In this document: positions 1 to 8,268 of the stretch, in pieces | Layout of the letters: every line of letters starts with the position of its first letter | Position numbering within the stretch: the first letter of the stretch is position 1 | DNA from: Acerihabitans arboris | Lineage (GTDB): Bacteria; Pseudomonadota; Gammaproteobacteria; Enterobacterales; Enterobacteriaceae | Length of the DNA: 64,000 nucleotides | Assembly: GCF_010131535.1 (NCBI RefSeq) | Contig: NZ_WUBS01000010.1 | Coordinates: 124,001-188,000, forward strand | Direction of reading: 5' to 3' | Notes under the pieces: model-generated | Databases searched by the model: none | Seen by the model: only the letters and a program-made list of their open reading frames with translations | What the model was told of the DNA's origin: nothing | Translations under genes and position numbers: made by a program

Positions 1-621
1 TTTTTCTACGTGCTGTCGATGCCGGTATTGGGCGTGGCGGCGGCGTTTTTTTGTTTTAACTATATCCAGTATTTTTTCCTTTCCTGGCTGCCCAGCTACC
101 TGACGGATTTCCAGCATCTGGATATCAAGAGCATGAGCATTATCGGCATCCTGCCATGGCTTGGCGCCACGGTCGGTTTTATCGGCGGCGGGCTTATCTG
201 CGACGGCCTGTTCAGGAAAACCGGCAATTTCCTGCTGTCGCGCAAGCTGGTCATTATCTGCGGCCTGGCGATCGCCGCGCTGTGCGTGCTTATGACCGCC
301 TATGCGTCCAGCCTGGTCATGGCGGTGACCTTAATTACTATCGCCAGTATCTTTGCCTATATGACCCCGCAGGCGTGCTGGTCGCTATTGCAGGATATCG
401 TGCCGGCGCAGCGCATCGGCTCCGCCGGCGGTTTTGTCCACCTGCTGGCAAATCTCGCGGGCATCCTGTCGCCGGGCATCACCGGCTTCCTGATTCAATA
501 TGGCGGCGGTTATCACTCGGCCTTTATCCTGTCCAGTATCCTGGCGGTGGCCGGCATCGTGGTGATGCTGCTGTTTGTGCGCCAGCGCAAGGTCGACAGC
601 ATCCGCCTGCAGGCCGCTTAG
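1..621 (+). CDS. MFS permease, 3' part (5' end outside window)
   Basis: The reading frame is open from the first base, so the gene starts upstream of the window; about 206 C-terminal residues are present. They contain roughly six hydrophobic helices, the usual C-terminal half of a major facilitator permease. The run FNYIQYFFLSWLPSYL and the later GSAGGFVHLLANLAGILSP resemble the anion:cation symporter (hexuronate/glucarate) branch of the MFS. That subfamily call is an inference from pattern alone, and the substrate cannot be told. The gene ends in TAG and is followed by a GC-rich hairpin. Confidence 0.8.
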   Translation, partial: FFYVLSMPVLGVAAAFFCFNYIQYFFLSWLPSYLTDFQHLDIKSMSIIGILPWLGATVGFIGGGLICDGLFRKTGNFLLSRKLVIICGLAIAALCVLMTAYASSLVMAVTLITIASIFAYMTPQACWSLLQDIVPAQRIGSAGGFVHLLANLAGILSPGITGFLIQYGGGYHSAFILSSILAVAGIVVMLLFVRQRKVDSIRLQAA

Positions 622-643
622 GTTCGCGGCTCACGCCCGCGAT

Positions 644-670
644 GGCACGCCCGGCAGTCGCGGGCGTGCC
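644..670 (+). terminator. hairpin after MFS gene
   Basis: A perfect 10-bp inverted repeat (GGCACGCCCG / CGGGCGTGCC) with a 7-nt loop lies 22 bp after the MFS stop codon and is followed by GTTTC. The U-tract is poor, so it is a plausible but not textbook intrinsic terminator. Confidence 0.5.
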
Positions 671-911
671 GTTTCAGCGCCGCCGGGCGGCCATATGCTC
701 CGCCGCGAAAGCGGCGCTACATTGACCGCCGTTTGCCCCGCACCGTTTTCGTCCCCTATTTGATGATCCACGACAATAACCCCCGCCCTCCGGCGGCTAA
801 ACTAAAGCGCGCGCCACGCGTTGCAGGACGTCGCGCGGCGCTGAAAATGGCGTCGCTTGCGCTTATTTATTCCGGTAATGATGCCGGTGGGAACGTCAGG
901 GTGGGAAAGCG
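671..911. other. intergenic stretch without recognisable gene
   Basis: About 240 bp lie between the terminator hairpin and the next gene. Short open frames here have no recognisable protein character. The downstream ATG at 912 is preceded by GGGAAAG, a weak ribosome-binding site. No promoter could be assigned with confidence. Confidence 0.4.
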
Positions 912-2186
912 ATGAATGAGGACGCGGTTCGTCTGTTAATCGAGCGGTGGCGCAACGATCCGGCCGGCACGTATCAAAGCTGGTTTTTATGGGATCAGCG
1001 CATTAAGAATTTTCGATCGATTCGCCGGGGCATCACGCAGGTGGTGGGCGAAATTGAGCGCGGCGTGTTCGGCAATCAGTATCGCGGTTCGTCATTGGAA
1101 ACCATCGGCCACTCCATTGCGGAACAGCGGCAAATTTTCAAGGGGGCCGATCACGCCTTTGTATGGAAACCAAAGCTGCGCATTCCCGATATTTATGAAA
1201 ACGCGGACCATCAGCGCGCCTTCGGCCATCTGCTGTCTACCTGCGCCGGCTGCACCGGCGCCGATCAGATTATCTCCGCCATCCACCATATCGATCGGCT
1301 GGCAATTAAGGGACTGGGGCCGGCGGTGGCCAATTTGCTCTATTTCCTCCACCCGACGCTGATGCCGCCGTGCAATACCGCCATCGTCAAAGGCTACAAC
1401 GCGCTGACCGGCGCCAATGTAAAACTGGGCAAATGGCAGGAATACCTGGCCATGCGGCGCGGCATCATCGAGCTTAATGAGACCTGGCGTCCTTTGCTGT
1501 CGAATGATTTTGGCGCGATAGCGGGGTTATTGTTCGATTTGGGCAGCGGTCGTTATCCGGTCCCGCCCCGCGCCGACGATCGGGAAGGGCGCAGGATATG
1601 GGAAGCGGATCTGGCGCAGGTGCGCGCCGACGGCGCCGGCGCGGCCAGGGCGCAGCAACTGGCGGGCGAAAACGAACGTACCCATACCGAGATCCAGGGT
1701 TGGCTGCGCGATCTTGGCCTGGCCCTGGGGTATAGCGTGTGGATAGCCTCTAACGATCGCCGCCGTCCTTATGGCGATAGCGTGCTCGGAACGGGCTGCC
1801 TTGATCGGTTGCCGACCGCTATAATCGCCTCGCCGGCGGCCGACGCTATCCGGCTAATCGATGTTCTGTGGCTTAATGCGCAACGTGAGCGGGTGATGGC
1901 GGCGTTCGAAGTTGAGCATACCACCTCGATTTACTCCGGCATTGTTCGCATGCTGGACCTGGCCCTTAGCGGCGACACCCAGGCCAGCGAAGGATTGTTC
2001 CTGGTGGCGCCGGACAACCGGGAATCGGAAGTACAGGCCCAACTGCGGCGTCCGGCCTTCAGCCGGGTGGCGGATATGAAAGTTCGTTATTTGCCCTATA
2101 GCGAATTGGCCAATAATCGTGAAGTACTGGCGCGTTTCGGTAACGGCATCAAGGGAATGTATGCCATCTCCCGGGATCTGGCCTGA
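912..2186 (+). CDS. unrecognised protein with HhH-like segment and PD-(D/E)XK-like nuclease signature
   Basis: This 424-residue soluble protein belongs to no family I can name. Around residues 130-165 there is a stretch containing KGLGPAVANLLYFLHP followed by PPCNTAIVKGY. It resembles the helix-hairpin-helix of DNA-glycosylase-type proteins, although the usual catalytic Asp position reads Asn. In the C-terminal third, Asp317 is followed by Glu333-Val-Glu335 in the context AAFEVEHTTSIYSG and then a helix. This D...ExE spacing fits a PD-(D/E)XK nuclease core of the BamHI-like variety. A DNA-binding or DNA-cutting role is inferred, not shown. No methyltransferase is adjacent. The gene stands alone between an MFS gene and focA, which suggests an acquired defence or repair function. 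Confidence 0.55.
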   Translation: MNEDAVRLLIERWRNDPAGTYQSWFLWDQRIKNFRSIRRGITQVVGEIERGVFGNQYRGSSLETIGHSIAEQRQIFKGADHAFVWKPKLRIPDIYENADHQRAFGHLLSTCAGCTGADQIISAIHHIDRLAIKGLGPAVANLLYFLHPTLMPPCNTAIVKGYNALTGANVKLGKWQEYLAMRRGIIELNETWRPLLSNDFGAIAGLLFDLGSGRYPVPPRADDREGRRIWEADLAQVRADGAGAARAQQLAGENERTHTEIQGWLRDLGLALGYSVWIASNDRRRPYGDSVLGTGCLDRLPTAIIASPAADAIRLIDVLWLNAQRERVMAAFEVEHTTSIYSGIVRMLDLALSGDTQASEGLFLVAPDNRESEVQAQLRRPAFSRVADMKVRYLPYSELANNREVLARFGNGIKGMYAISRDLA

Positions 2187-2396
2187 TAATACGGCATAAC
2201 GATCGCGGGCGACGCGTGGCCCGACTGTCGATTTTTTGTTCGTCAAAAATGCCGTAGTCAACGGCGGTTCGACACCCGTGGCGGCAATATGCCGGCGCGG
2301 GTGCTAGGGCGTCGGGCCGGGGTGGCAAGCGCTTTCGCGGCAGGAAAACGCGACGCGGCAGCGTTGAAACATCCCGCCACGGGCTTTGCGCTGCCC
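2187..2396. other. convergent intergenic region
   Basis: About 210 bp separate the 3' ends of the nuclease-like gene and focA. No clear intrinsic terminator or small gene was recognised here. Confidence 0.35.
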
Positions 2397-3254
2397 TCAG
2401 TGGCGCGTATCGCCCGGTCGCAGGTAAATCACCCAATAGGTCAATCCCACCAGCAGGCCGCCGCCGATGATATTGCCGATGGTCACCGGTATCAGATTAT
2501 CCACAATAAAGTTACCCACCGTCAGCGAAGCGAACCGATCGGGCGTGGCGTGGACGGCCAGCCAGAAGTCGGGCGGGGCAAAGTCGCGGATAAGAATCGC
2601 CAGCGGGATCAGAAACATATTGGCGATGCTATGCTCAAAGCCGCTGGCGACAAACATGCCGATGGGCAGCAGCATGGCGAAGATTTTATCGCTGAGCGAA
2701 TGGCCGGAATAACTTAGCCACACCGCCAGGCACACCATCAGGTTGGCCAGGATCCCCAGGCAGACCGCCTCGATAAAGGTATGATGCATCTTATGATCGG
2801 CGGTTTGCAGCACGTTTAGCCCCCAGCCGCCGCTGCCCGCCATATACTGGCCGGCGAACCAGATCAGCGCCACGAAAAACAGCGCCCCGGCCAGGTTGCC
2901 GAAATAGACGTTAACCCAGTTTAGGGTGAGTTGCCGCCAGGTGATCTTGCCGCTGGCCTTGGCCACCACCGTCAGCACCGTCGAGGTAAACAGATCGGCG
3001 CCGCACACCACCACCAGGATCAGGCCGAGCGAAAAGCACAGGCCGCCCACCAGTTTGGTCAGGCCGCCGGCGGGGCCGGGGCCGGCGGTCACGGTGATAT
3101 AAAAAGCAAAGGCAATGGAGATGAACATGCCGGCGGTCATGGCCAGGAAAAAGGTCATCTCCGGTTTTTTCATGGTTTTATACACGCCGGCCTGCTCGGC
3201 CATCTTGGCCATTTCCGCAGGAAGGCGCAAATCGAAATAATTTTCACTATTCAT
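2397..3254 (-). CDS. focA: formate channel of the FNT family
   Basis: The 285-residue integral membrane protein belongs to the formate/nitrite transporter family and matches the FocA/FocB length of about 285. It has six hydrophobic helices and family-typical segments such as KMKKPEMTFFLAMTAGMFI-like near the N-terminus and NLMVCLAVWLSYSG in the middle. It should form a pentameric inner-membrane channel that moves formate in or out. It lies beside fhlA and the hyf/fdhF genes, so it supplies substrate to the formate hydrogenlyase. The E. coli hyf operon likewise ends with focB, so focB is an equally valid name. A -24/-12 promoter about 90 bp upstream indicates co-regulation with the complex. 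Confidence 0.9.
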   Translation of the reverse strand: MNSENYFDLRLPAEMAKMAEQAGVYKTMKKPEMTFFLAMTAGMFISIAFAFYITVTAGPGPAGGLTKLVGGLCFSLGLILVVVCGADLFTSTVLTVVAKASGKITWRQLTLNWVNVYFGNLAGALFFVALIWFAGQYMAGSGGWGLNVLQTADHKMHHTFIEAVCLGILANLMVCLAVWLSYSGHSLSDKIFAMLLPIGMFVASGFEHSIANMFLIPLAILIRDFAPPDFWLAVHATPDRFASLTVGNFIVDNLIPVTIGNIIGGGLLVGLTYWVIYLRPGDTRH

Positions 3255-3672
3255 ACTGACTCCCGGTTATTTTCGCAATAACTGCTTGTTATTTACGGCT
3301 TGGTAGTTTTTTGTAGGGACAACAAGGTTTACTCGGAATAATTAATGCATTTCCCATACCAGAGTTGATAAATGATAAGGTCCCCGAGACGCTGATAGGG
3401 TAAACCTAGGGTATTGTGCGGCAAGGTAAAATGTAAAAGAGAATTATTTTCATCGCGACAGCAATATAACCACGGAAATATTTTTATAATACGTAATATA
3501 ATTATATATATAACGAATTGTCGATTTTCCGGCCAGGCACCACATCCGCTAAATGGTTACATAATGAAATGCCGCATCAGATCAAATTAATGACCCGCGC
3601 GAATATTTTTCCCTCCCATTCTCCTTTAAAATGCATTGAAGGAATTAATGTGAAGACTGCGAAGCAATCCTG
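3255..3672. other. AT-rich divergent regulatory region focA/fhlA
   Basis: This 418-bp region separates focA (minus) from fhlA (plus). It is clearly more AT-rich than the flanking genes. It holds the focA -24/-12 promoter and, near its right end, a possible short leader frame preceding fhlA. Isolated TGTCGA-like half sites occur near 3519, but no convincing full copy of the palindrome found at the other sigma-54 promoters was seen. The fhlA promoter itself could not be assigned. Confidence 0.5.
3346..3361 (-). promoter_or_regulatory. sigma-54 (-24/-12) promoter of focA
   Basis: On the minus strand the site reads TGGTATGGGAAATGCA. It has GG at -24 and GC at -12 with exact canonical spacing (consensus TGGCAC-N5-TTGCA). 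It lies about 92 bp before the focA ATG, and the start of transcription is expected near 3335. The match is visual; the FhlA-type neighbour supports it. Confidence 0.65.
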
Positions 3673-5676
3673 ATGCTAAAAACGTCAAATGATACTGAAA
3701 ATAGCGGACTATGGCAGGATGCAATTATCCATATCTCGCAGCAGTTATTCTTCCAGCGGGACGCCGCTTCCCTATTGTCCGCGCTGCTGCCGTTGCCGGT
3801 TCCCTGCCAGTTCGTTGACCTATTGCTCTCGCTGCCGCGCGGGCACCTGAGCTGCGATAAGGACGGCCCGCGTGAAGCGCCGCCGCCCGAACGCAGCGAT
3901 GAGCTGCCGGAACACCACAGCCGGTGCGTGCTGCCGGTTATTTCCCCCCGCCGCCACTTTGGCGAGGTAATCTTTACCCGCACCGACGGTTATCACTACA
4001 GCCAGGATGAACGGGCCTTCTTGCGCCGCCTGGCGCAGCTGCTGGCGCTGGCGCTGGAAAACCTCGGCGTCCATGAGACCCTGCGCCAGGAAAACGACCA
4101 GTTGCGCCATGAGCGCGACCATCACCGCATCCTGGTGGATGTGACCAATTCGGTGCTCGCCTGCCTGGATATGGATGCGCTGGCCGCGGAAGTGTCGAAG
4201 GAGATACACCGTTTTTTCGGCATCGACTATATCAGCCTGGCGCTGTGCGAAGGCAGCGGCGAAAACGCCCGGCTGAACGTCTACCTGACCCGCTATACGC
4301 CGGGTAAACCGATGCGCCGCGAGCAAAAGCGCGTGCCGATGGCGGGCAGTTGTCTGGCGGCGCGGGTGCTGGCGGAGTGCCGGCCGCTATTGGTGAATCT
4401 GCGCGACGCGCCGCAGCTTGGCGACGATGATCCCCACCTGGCGGCCATGCTGGACGACGGGCTGCATACCTTGTGCCTGCTGCCGCTGGTGTTCGGGCGC
4501 AAGCCGCTAGGCATCCTGAAACTGGCGCTGTGCAGCAGCGAGACCTTTAGCGAGGACAACCTGCGCTTGCTTAGCCAGGTCAGCGCCCGTATCGCCATCG
4601 CGGTGGACAACGCCCGTTCTTACGACGAAATTTCCCGGTTAAAAGATAACCTGGAACATGAAAACATCTGGCTGAACGAGCAGATGCACAACAGCGGCAG
4701 CTTTGGCGAAATCATCTGGCAAAGCGCGGCGATGAGCGCGCTGCTTGAGCAGGTGGAAATGGTGGCGGACAGCGACAGCACGGTGCTGATTTTAGGTGAA
4801 ACCGGCACCGGCAAGGAGCTGATTGCCCGCGCCATCCATAACCACAGCGCGCGCAGCGGCAAGCGCATGGTTAAAATGAACTGCGCCGCCGTGCCCTCCG
4901 GCCTGCTGGAAAGCGATCTGTTCGGCCATGAGAAGGGCGCCTTTACCGGCGCCACCACCACCCGGCAGGGACGTTTTGAACTGGCGGAGGGGGGGACGCT
5001 GTTCCTCGATGAGGTAGGGGATATGCCGCTGGAACTGCAGCCCAAGCTGTTGCGGGTATTGCAGGAACGTGAAATCGAGCGGCTCGGCGGCAGCAAAGTG
5101 ATCCCGGTAAACGTGCGGCTGATCGCCGCCACCAACCGCGACCTGAAGCATATGGTGGCGGATCGCGAGTACCGTAGCGATCTGTACTATCGGCTGAATG
5201 TCTTTCCGATCACCATACCTCCGCTGCGCGACCGGCCGGAGGATATTCCCCTGTTGGCCAAGTTTTTCACCCAGAAAATCGCCCGGCGCATGAACCGCGC
5301 CATCGACAGCATCCCCGGCGACAGCCTGCGCCAGCTCAGCGAATTTCCCTGGCCGGGCAATGTGCGTGAACTGGAAAATGTGATTGAGCGGGCGGTGATA
5401 TTGACGCGTGGCACCACGCTGAACCTGCGTCTTGACGAGCTGCAGCACGCCTCGCCGGCGCCTGAGGTTCCCAGGCCGACTGCGCCGCCCAGTAAAAAGC
5501 CGAATGCCGCCCCGCCGGAAAACGACGAGGCGGAACGGAAGCGGATTATCCATGCGCTGCGCGAAGCCAACGGTATCGTGGCGGGACCGCGCGGCGCGGC
5601 GATGAAGCTGGGCGTCAAGCGCACCACGCTGTTGTCGCGCATGCAGCGCCTAGGGATTTCGCCCCAGGAATGGTAA
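3673..5676 (+). CDS. fhlA: formate-responsive sigma-54 activator FhlA/HyfR type
   Basis: This 667-residue bacterial enhancer-binding protein should activate the formate hydrogenlyase genes. It has a divergent N-terminal sensory region, a GAF-like domain at about residues 140-310, and an AAA+ domain with Walker A GETGTGKE at 375-382. The sigma-54-contacting loop GAFTGA is at 422-427, and a Fis-type helix-turn-helix lies near residues 636-660. There is no receiver domain, as in FhlA. The central and C-terminal parts look closer to E. coli FhlA (692 aa) than to HyfR (670 aa), and its position in a hyf cluster is where HyfR sits in E. coli. The ATG overlaps the stop of a possible 7-codon leader (TGATG), and no strong ribosome site of its own is visible. 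Confidence 0.9.
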   Translation: MLKTSNDTENSGLWQDAIIHISQQLFFQRDAASLLSALLPLPVPCQFVDLLLSLPRGHLSCDKDGPREAPPPERSDELPEHHSRCVLPVISPRRHFGEVIFTRTDGYHYSQDERAFLRRLAQLLALALENLGVHETLRQENDQLRHERDHHRILVDVTNSVLACLDMDALAAEVSKEIHRFFGIDYISLALCEGSGENARLNVYLTRYTPGKPMRREQKRVPMAGSCLAARVLAECRPLLVNLRDAPQLGDDDPHLAAMLDDGLHTLCLLPLVFGRKPLGILKLALCSSETFSEDNLRLLSQVSARIAIAVDNARSYDEISRLKDNLEHENIWLNEQMHNSGSFGEIIWQSAAMSALLEQVEMVADSDSTVLILGETGTGKELIARAIHNHSARSGKRMVKMNCAAVPSGLLESDLFGHEKGAFTGATTTRQGRFELAEGGTLFLDEVGDMPLELQPKLLRVLQEREIERLGGSKVIPVNVRLIAATNRDLKHMVADREYRSDLYYRLNVFPITIPPLRDRPEDIPLLAKFFTQKIARRMNRAIDSIPGDSLRQLSEFPWPGNVRELENVIERAVILTRGTTLNLRLDELQHASPAPEVPRPTAPPSKKPNAAPPENDEAERKRIIHALREANGIVAGPRGAAMKLGVKRTTLLSRMQRLGISPQEW

Positions 5677-5742
5677 CCTCACGAGTTGCCGTCCCCCTGC
5701 GCCCGGATGCTGAAAACAGGTGTGCCGCCACCGGATAGCACA

Positions 5743-5880
5743 GCAAACCCGCTTAACGCCATCTGGAAAGTTTCATGTCACTCCGGCGAGGGATTTTGCC
5801 TGCTGCATGTTTTAGCTTGGTCTGGTGAAGTTTTCGCCTGCTGGTAAGTTTTATGTTGTTCTGGTGAAGTTTTCGCTTGC
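5743..5880. repeat. 39-bp repeat array, left arm
   Basis: Imperfect tandem units with a 39-bp period begin at about 5743 (partial), 5782, 5821 and 5860 (partial). The best pair starts TCTGGTGAAGTTTTCGCC at 5821 and TCTGGTGAAGTTTTCGCT at 5860. The units are the reverse complement, with some divergence, of the units of the array at 5943-6060. They lie just after the fhlA stop and do not form a plausible protein. Confidence 0.75.
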
Positions 5881-5891
5881 TTTAAGCTGGG

Positions 5892-5934
5892 CTTGAATAT
5901 GATTTGCCTGGCGCAGGCAAATTATTTAAGCCAC
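5892..5934. terminator. large hairpin between convergent fhlA and fdhF
   Basis: A nearly perfect hairpin with core ATTTGCCTG-GCG-CAGGCAAAT extends outwards to GGCTT...AAGCC. It sits between the convergent genes fhlA and fdhF and exactly between the two opposed arrays of 39-bp repeats. It probably acts as a bidirectional terminator, though no long U-tract follows in either direction. Confidence 0.55.
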
Positions 5935-5942
5935 TAACCTAT

Positions 5943-6060
5943 GGCAGGCGAAACGTTCGCCGATGTAACATCAAACCCGCCGGCAGGCGAAACGTTCGCC
6001 GACGTAACAACAAACCCGCCGGCAGGCGAAACCGTCGCCAACAGCCATCAGGCAGGCGTA
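5943..6060. repeat. 39-bp repeat array, right arm
   Basis: Tandem units with an exact 39-bp period start at 5943, 5982 and 6021, with a further partial unit at 6051. The first two begin GGCAGGCGAAACGTTCGCC and differ at only a few positions over their length. Each contains a small palindrome GGCGAA-ACG-TTCGCC. The array reaches into the last codons of fdhF, whose stop codon lies at 6048-6050. Units are inverted relative to the array at 5743-5880. Confidence 0.85.
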
Positions 6061-8207
6061 ATCGCGTCATCCACCGCGTTTCTCAGCCGCGCCTTCAGTT
6101 GGCTATATTCGGTCTGTACATAACTTTCCGCCCAGCGCTGATCGGTGATGGCCTCCAGTTTAACCGCGCAATACTTATATTCCGGCGTTTTGGAGATCGG
6201 ATCCAGATGATCGATGGTCAGCTCGTTGCAGGCGCCAATCCACCACTGATAGGTCATATACACCGCGCCCAGGTTGATGCGCTCGCTCACCGACGCCCGA
6301 GTGATCACCTTGCCCCGGCGCGAGGTCACCCACACCAGTTGCTGATCGCGAATGCCCAGCAATTCGGCGTCCTTGGGATTGATCTGCACATAACCCGGTT
6401 CGTCGGCCAGGGTGGCCAGCGCGGTACAGTTGCCGGTCATCGAACGGCACGAATAATGCCCCACTTCACGCACGGTACACAACACCAGCGGAAAATCGCC
6501 GTCCACCAGATCCATCGGCGCGCGCCATTCGGCGGCAAACAGCAGGCCTTTGCCGTTCGGGCGGTCAAATTTATTGCCGGCATACAGCCACGGCGTGCCA
6601 GGGCTGCTTTCTTCGGTGCACGGCCAGGGAATATAACCGAAACCGGCCAGCTTCTCGTAGGTGGCGCCGGCATACAGCGGGCACAGGCCGCGCAGCTCGT
6701 CCCAGATTTCCTTGGTATTGTTGTAGTACATCGGATAACCGAGGGCGGTGGCCAGCAGGCTGATGATTTCCCAGTCAGGCTTGACGTTAAACTTCGGTTC
6801 GATGGCCTTTTCAAAATGCTGGAAACCGCGATCCGCCGCGGTATAGACCCCTTCATGCTCGCCCCATGAGGTGGCGGGCAGGATAACGTCGGCTTCCGAC
6901 GCCGTCTTGGTCATAAAGATATCCTGCACGATCAGCAGGTCCAGCTGTTTAAACGCCTGACGCATCACCGACAGATCCGGCTCGGTCTGCAGCGGATCCT
7001 CGCCCATCACATAGTTGGCGTGGATTTCGCCGCTCAGGATCTTATGCGGCACGTCGGTCAGGGTAAAACCGGGTTCCGGGTCCAGCGACTCCACGCCCCA
7101 GGCGCGGGCGAATTTTTCCCGTGCCGCCGGATCGGCAACCGGCTGATAGCCGGGGAACATATTCGGCAGCGCGCCCATATCGCAGGCGCCCTGCACATTG
7201 TTCTGCCCGCGCACCGGCCCGACGCCGACGTTAGGTTTGCCCAGATTGCCGGTCAGCAGCGCCAGGCCGGAAAGCCCTTTCACCACATCCACCGCCTGGC
7301 CCCATTGGGTCACGCCCATGCCCCATAAAATGGTGGCGGTGGGCGCGGCGGCGTACATGCGCATGGCTTCACGGATCTGCTGCGCCGGCAGGCCGGTGAT
7401 TTCCTCGGCGTATTCCGGCGTATATTTGGCGACGATGGCGCGGTATTCCTCAAACCCTTCGGTATGGCGCGCCACATAGTCGGCGTCATACAGCCCTTCT
7501 TCAATCAGCACGTGGGCGAACGCGTTCACCAGCGCCATATTGGAGCCGTTTTTCAGCGGCAGCCACAGGTCGGCCAGGCGCGCGGTCTCGATACGTCTTG
7601 GATCGCAGACGATGACCTTGGCGCCTTTCTGTTTAGCCTTCAGGATGCGCCGCGCCACGATAGGGTGCGAGTCGGCCGCGTTATAGCCGAACACCAGCAG
7701 GCACTTGGTATCCTCAATTTCGCAAATGGAGTTGCTCATGGCGCCGTTGCCCAGCGTTACCTGCAGGCCGGAAACCGACGGGCCATGGCAGACGCGGGCG
7801 CAGCAGTCGACGTTATTATTGCCGATGACCGCGCGGGCGAATTTTTGCATGACATAGTTGGTTTCATTGCCGGTGCCGCGCGACGAACCGGTTTGCATAA
7901 TGGCCTTGGCGCCATACTGCTGCTTGATATCGCGCAGGCGGGAACTGGTATATTCGATCGCCTCGTCCCAGGACACTTCTTCCAGGCTGCCGCCTTTTTC
8001 GCGGCGGATCATCGGACTGCGCAGCCGGGGGGTCAGCAGGCGGGTGTCGTTGAGGAAGTCCCAGCCGTAATACCCCTTAAGGCACAGCTGACCCTGATTG
8101 GTAACGCCGTCCGCCGCTTCCGCGCCGACAACATTACCGTTTTCAACCAGCAGGTTGATCTTGCAGCCGGAGCCGCAGTACGGACATACGGTGAGTGCTT
8201 TATGCAT
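6048..8207 (-). CDS. fdhF: formate dehydrogenase H, selenium-free (Cys140)
   Basis: This 719-residue molybdopterin oxidoreductase matches E. coli FdhF (715 aa) along its whole length. It should oxidise formate to CO2 in the cytoplasm and feed electrons to hydrogenase 4. Cys8, Cys11, Cys15 and Cys42 would bind the N-terminal [4Fe-4S] cluster. The catalytic motif reads DCCARVCHGPSV, with an ordinary TGC cysteine codon at residue 140 (7788-7790), where E. coli has the selenocysteine TGA. The neighbouring His141 is kept. A selenium-free formate dehydrogenase is known in the FHL-2 complex of Pectobacterium atrosepticum. The gene follows hydN by 61 bp and probably shares its sigma-54 promoter. The last codons run into a 39-bp repeat array. 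Confidence 0.96.
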   Translation of the reverse strand: MHKALTVCPYCGSGCKINLLVENGNVVGAEAADGVTNQGQLCLKGYYGWDFLNDTRLLTPRLRSPMIRREKGGSLEEVSWDEAIEYTSSRLRDIKQQYGAKAIMQTGSSRGTGNETNYVMQKFARAVIGNNNVDCCARVCHGPSVSGLQVTLGNGAMSNSICEIEDTKCLLVFGYNAADSHPIVARRILKAKQKGAKVIVCDPRRIETARLADLWLPLKNGSNMALVNAFAHVLIEEGLYDADYVARHTEGFEEYRAIVAKYTPEYAEEITGLPAQQIREAMRMYAAAPTATILWGMGVTQWGQAVDVVKGLSGLALLTGNLGKPNVGVGPVRGQNNVQGACDMGALPNMFPGYQPVADPAAREKFARAWGVESLDPEPGFTLTDVPHKILSGEIHANYVMGEDPLQTEPDLSVMRQAFKQLDLLIVQDIFMTKTASEADVILPATSWGEHEGVYTAADRGFQHFEKAIEPKFNVKPDWEIISLLATALGYPMYYNNTKEIWDELRGLCPLYAGATYEKLAGFGYIPWPCTEESSPGTPWLYAGNKFDRPNGKGLLFAAEWRAPMDLVDGDFPLVLCTVREVGHYSCRSMTGNCTALATLADEPGYVQINPKDAELLGIRDQQLVWVTSRRGKVITRASVSERINLGAVYMTYQWWIGACNELTIDHLDPISKTPEYKYCAVKLEAITDQRWAESYVQTEYSQLKARLRNAVDDAITPA

Positions 8208-8268
8208 TATGCCATACCCCTTGTGGAGGAATTTTTACCTATCATCCAAGGATTAATAAAAGAAGCGG

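Noticed and set aside
2289-2717. 142-codon plus-strand frame beginning between the nuclease-like gene and focA
   Set aside because: Most of it is antisense to focA and the rest lacks a ribosome site and domain character.
5743-6060. 39-bp repeats as a CRISPR array
   Set aside because: Units are directly adjacent with no unique spacers, they occur in two opposite orientations, and no cas genes are near.
5904-6869. 321-codon plus-strand frame running from the repeats across fdhF
   Set aside because: It stays open because 39 bp is a multiple of three and because it is antisense to fdhF; the predicted protein is Arg-rich and not family-like.
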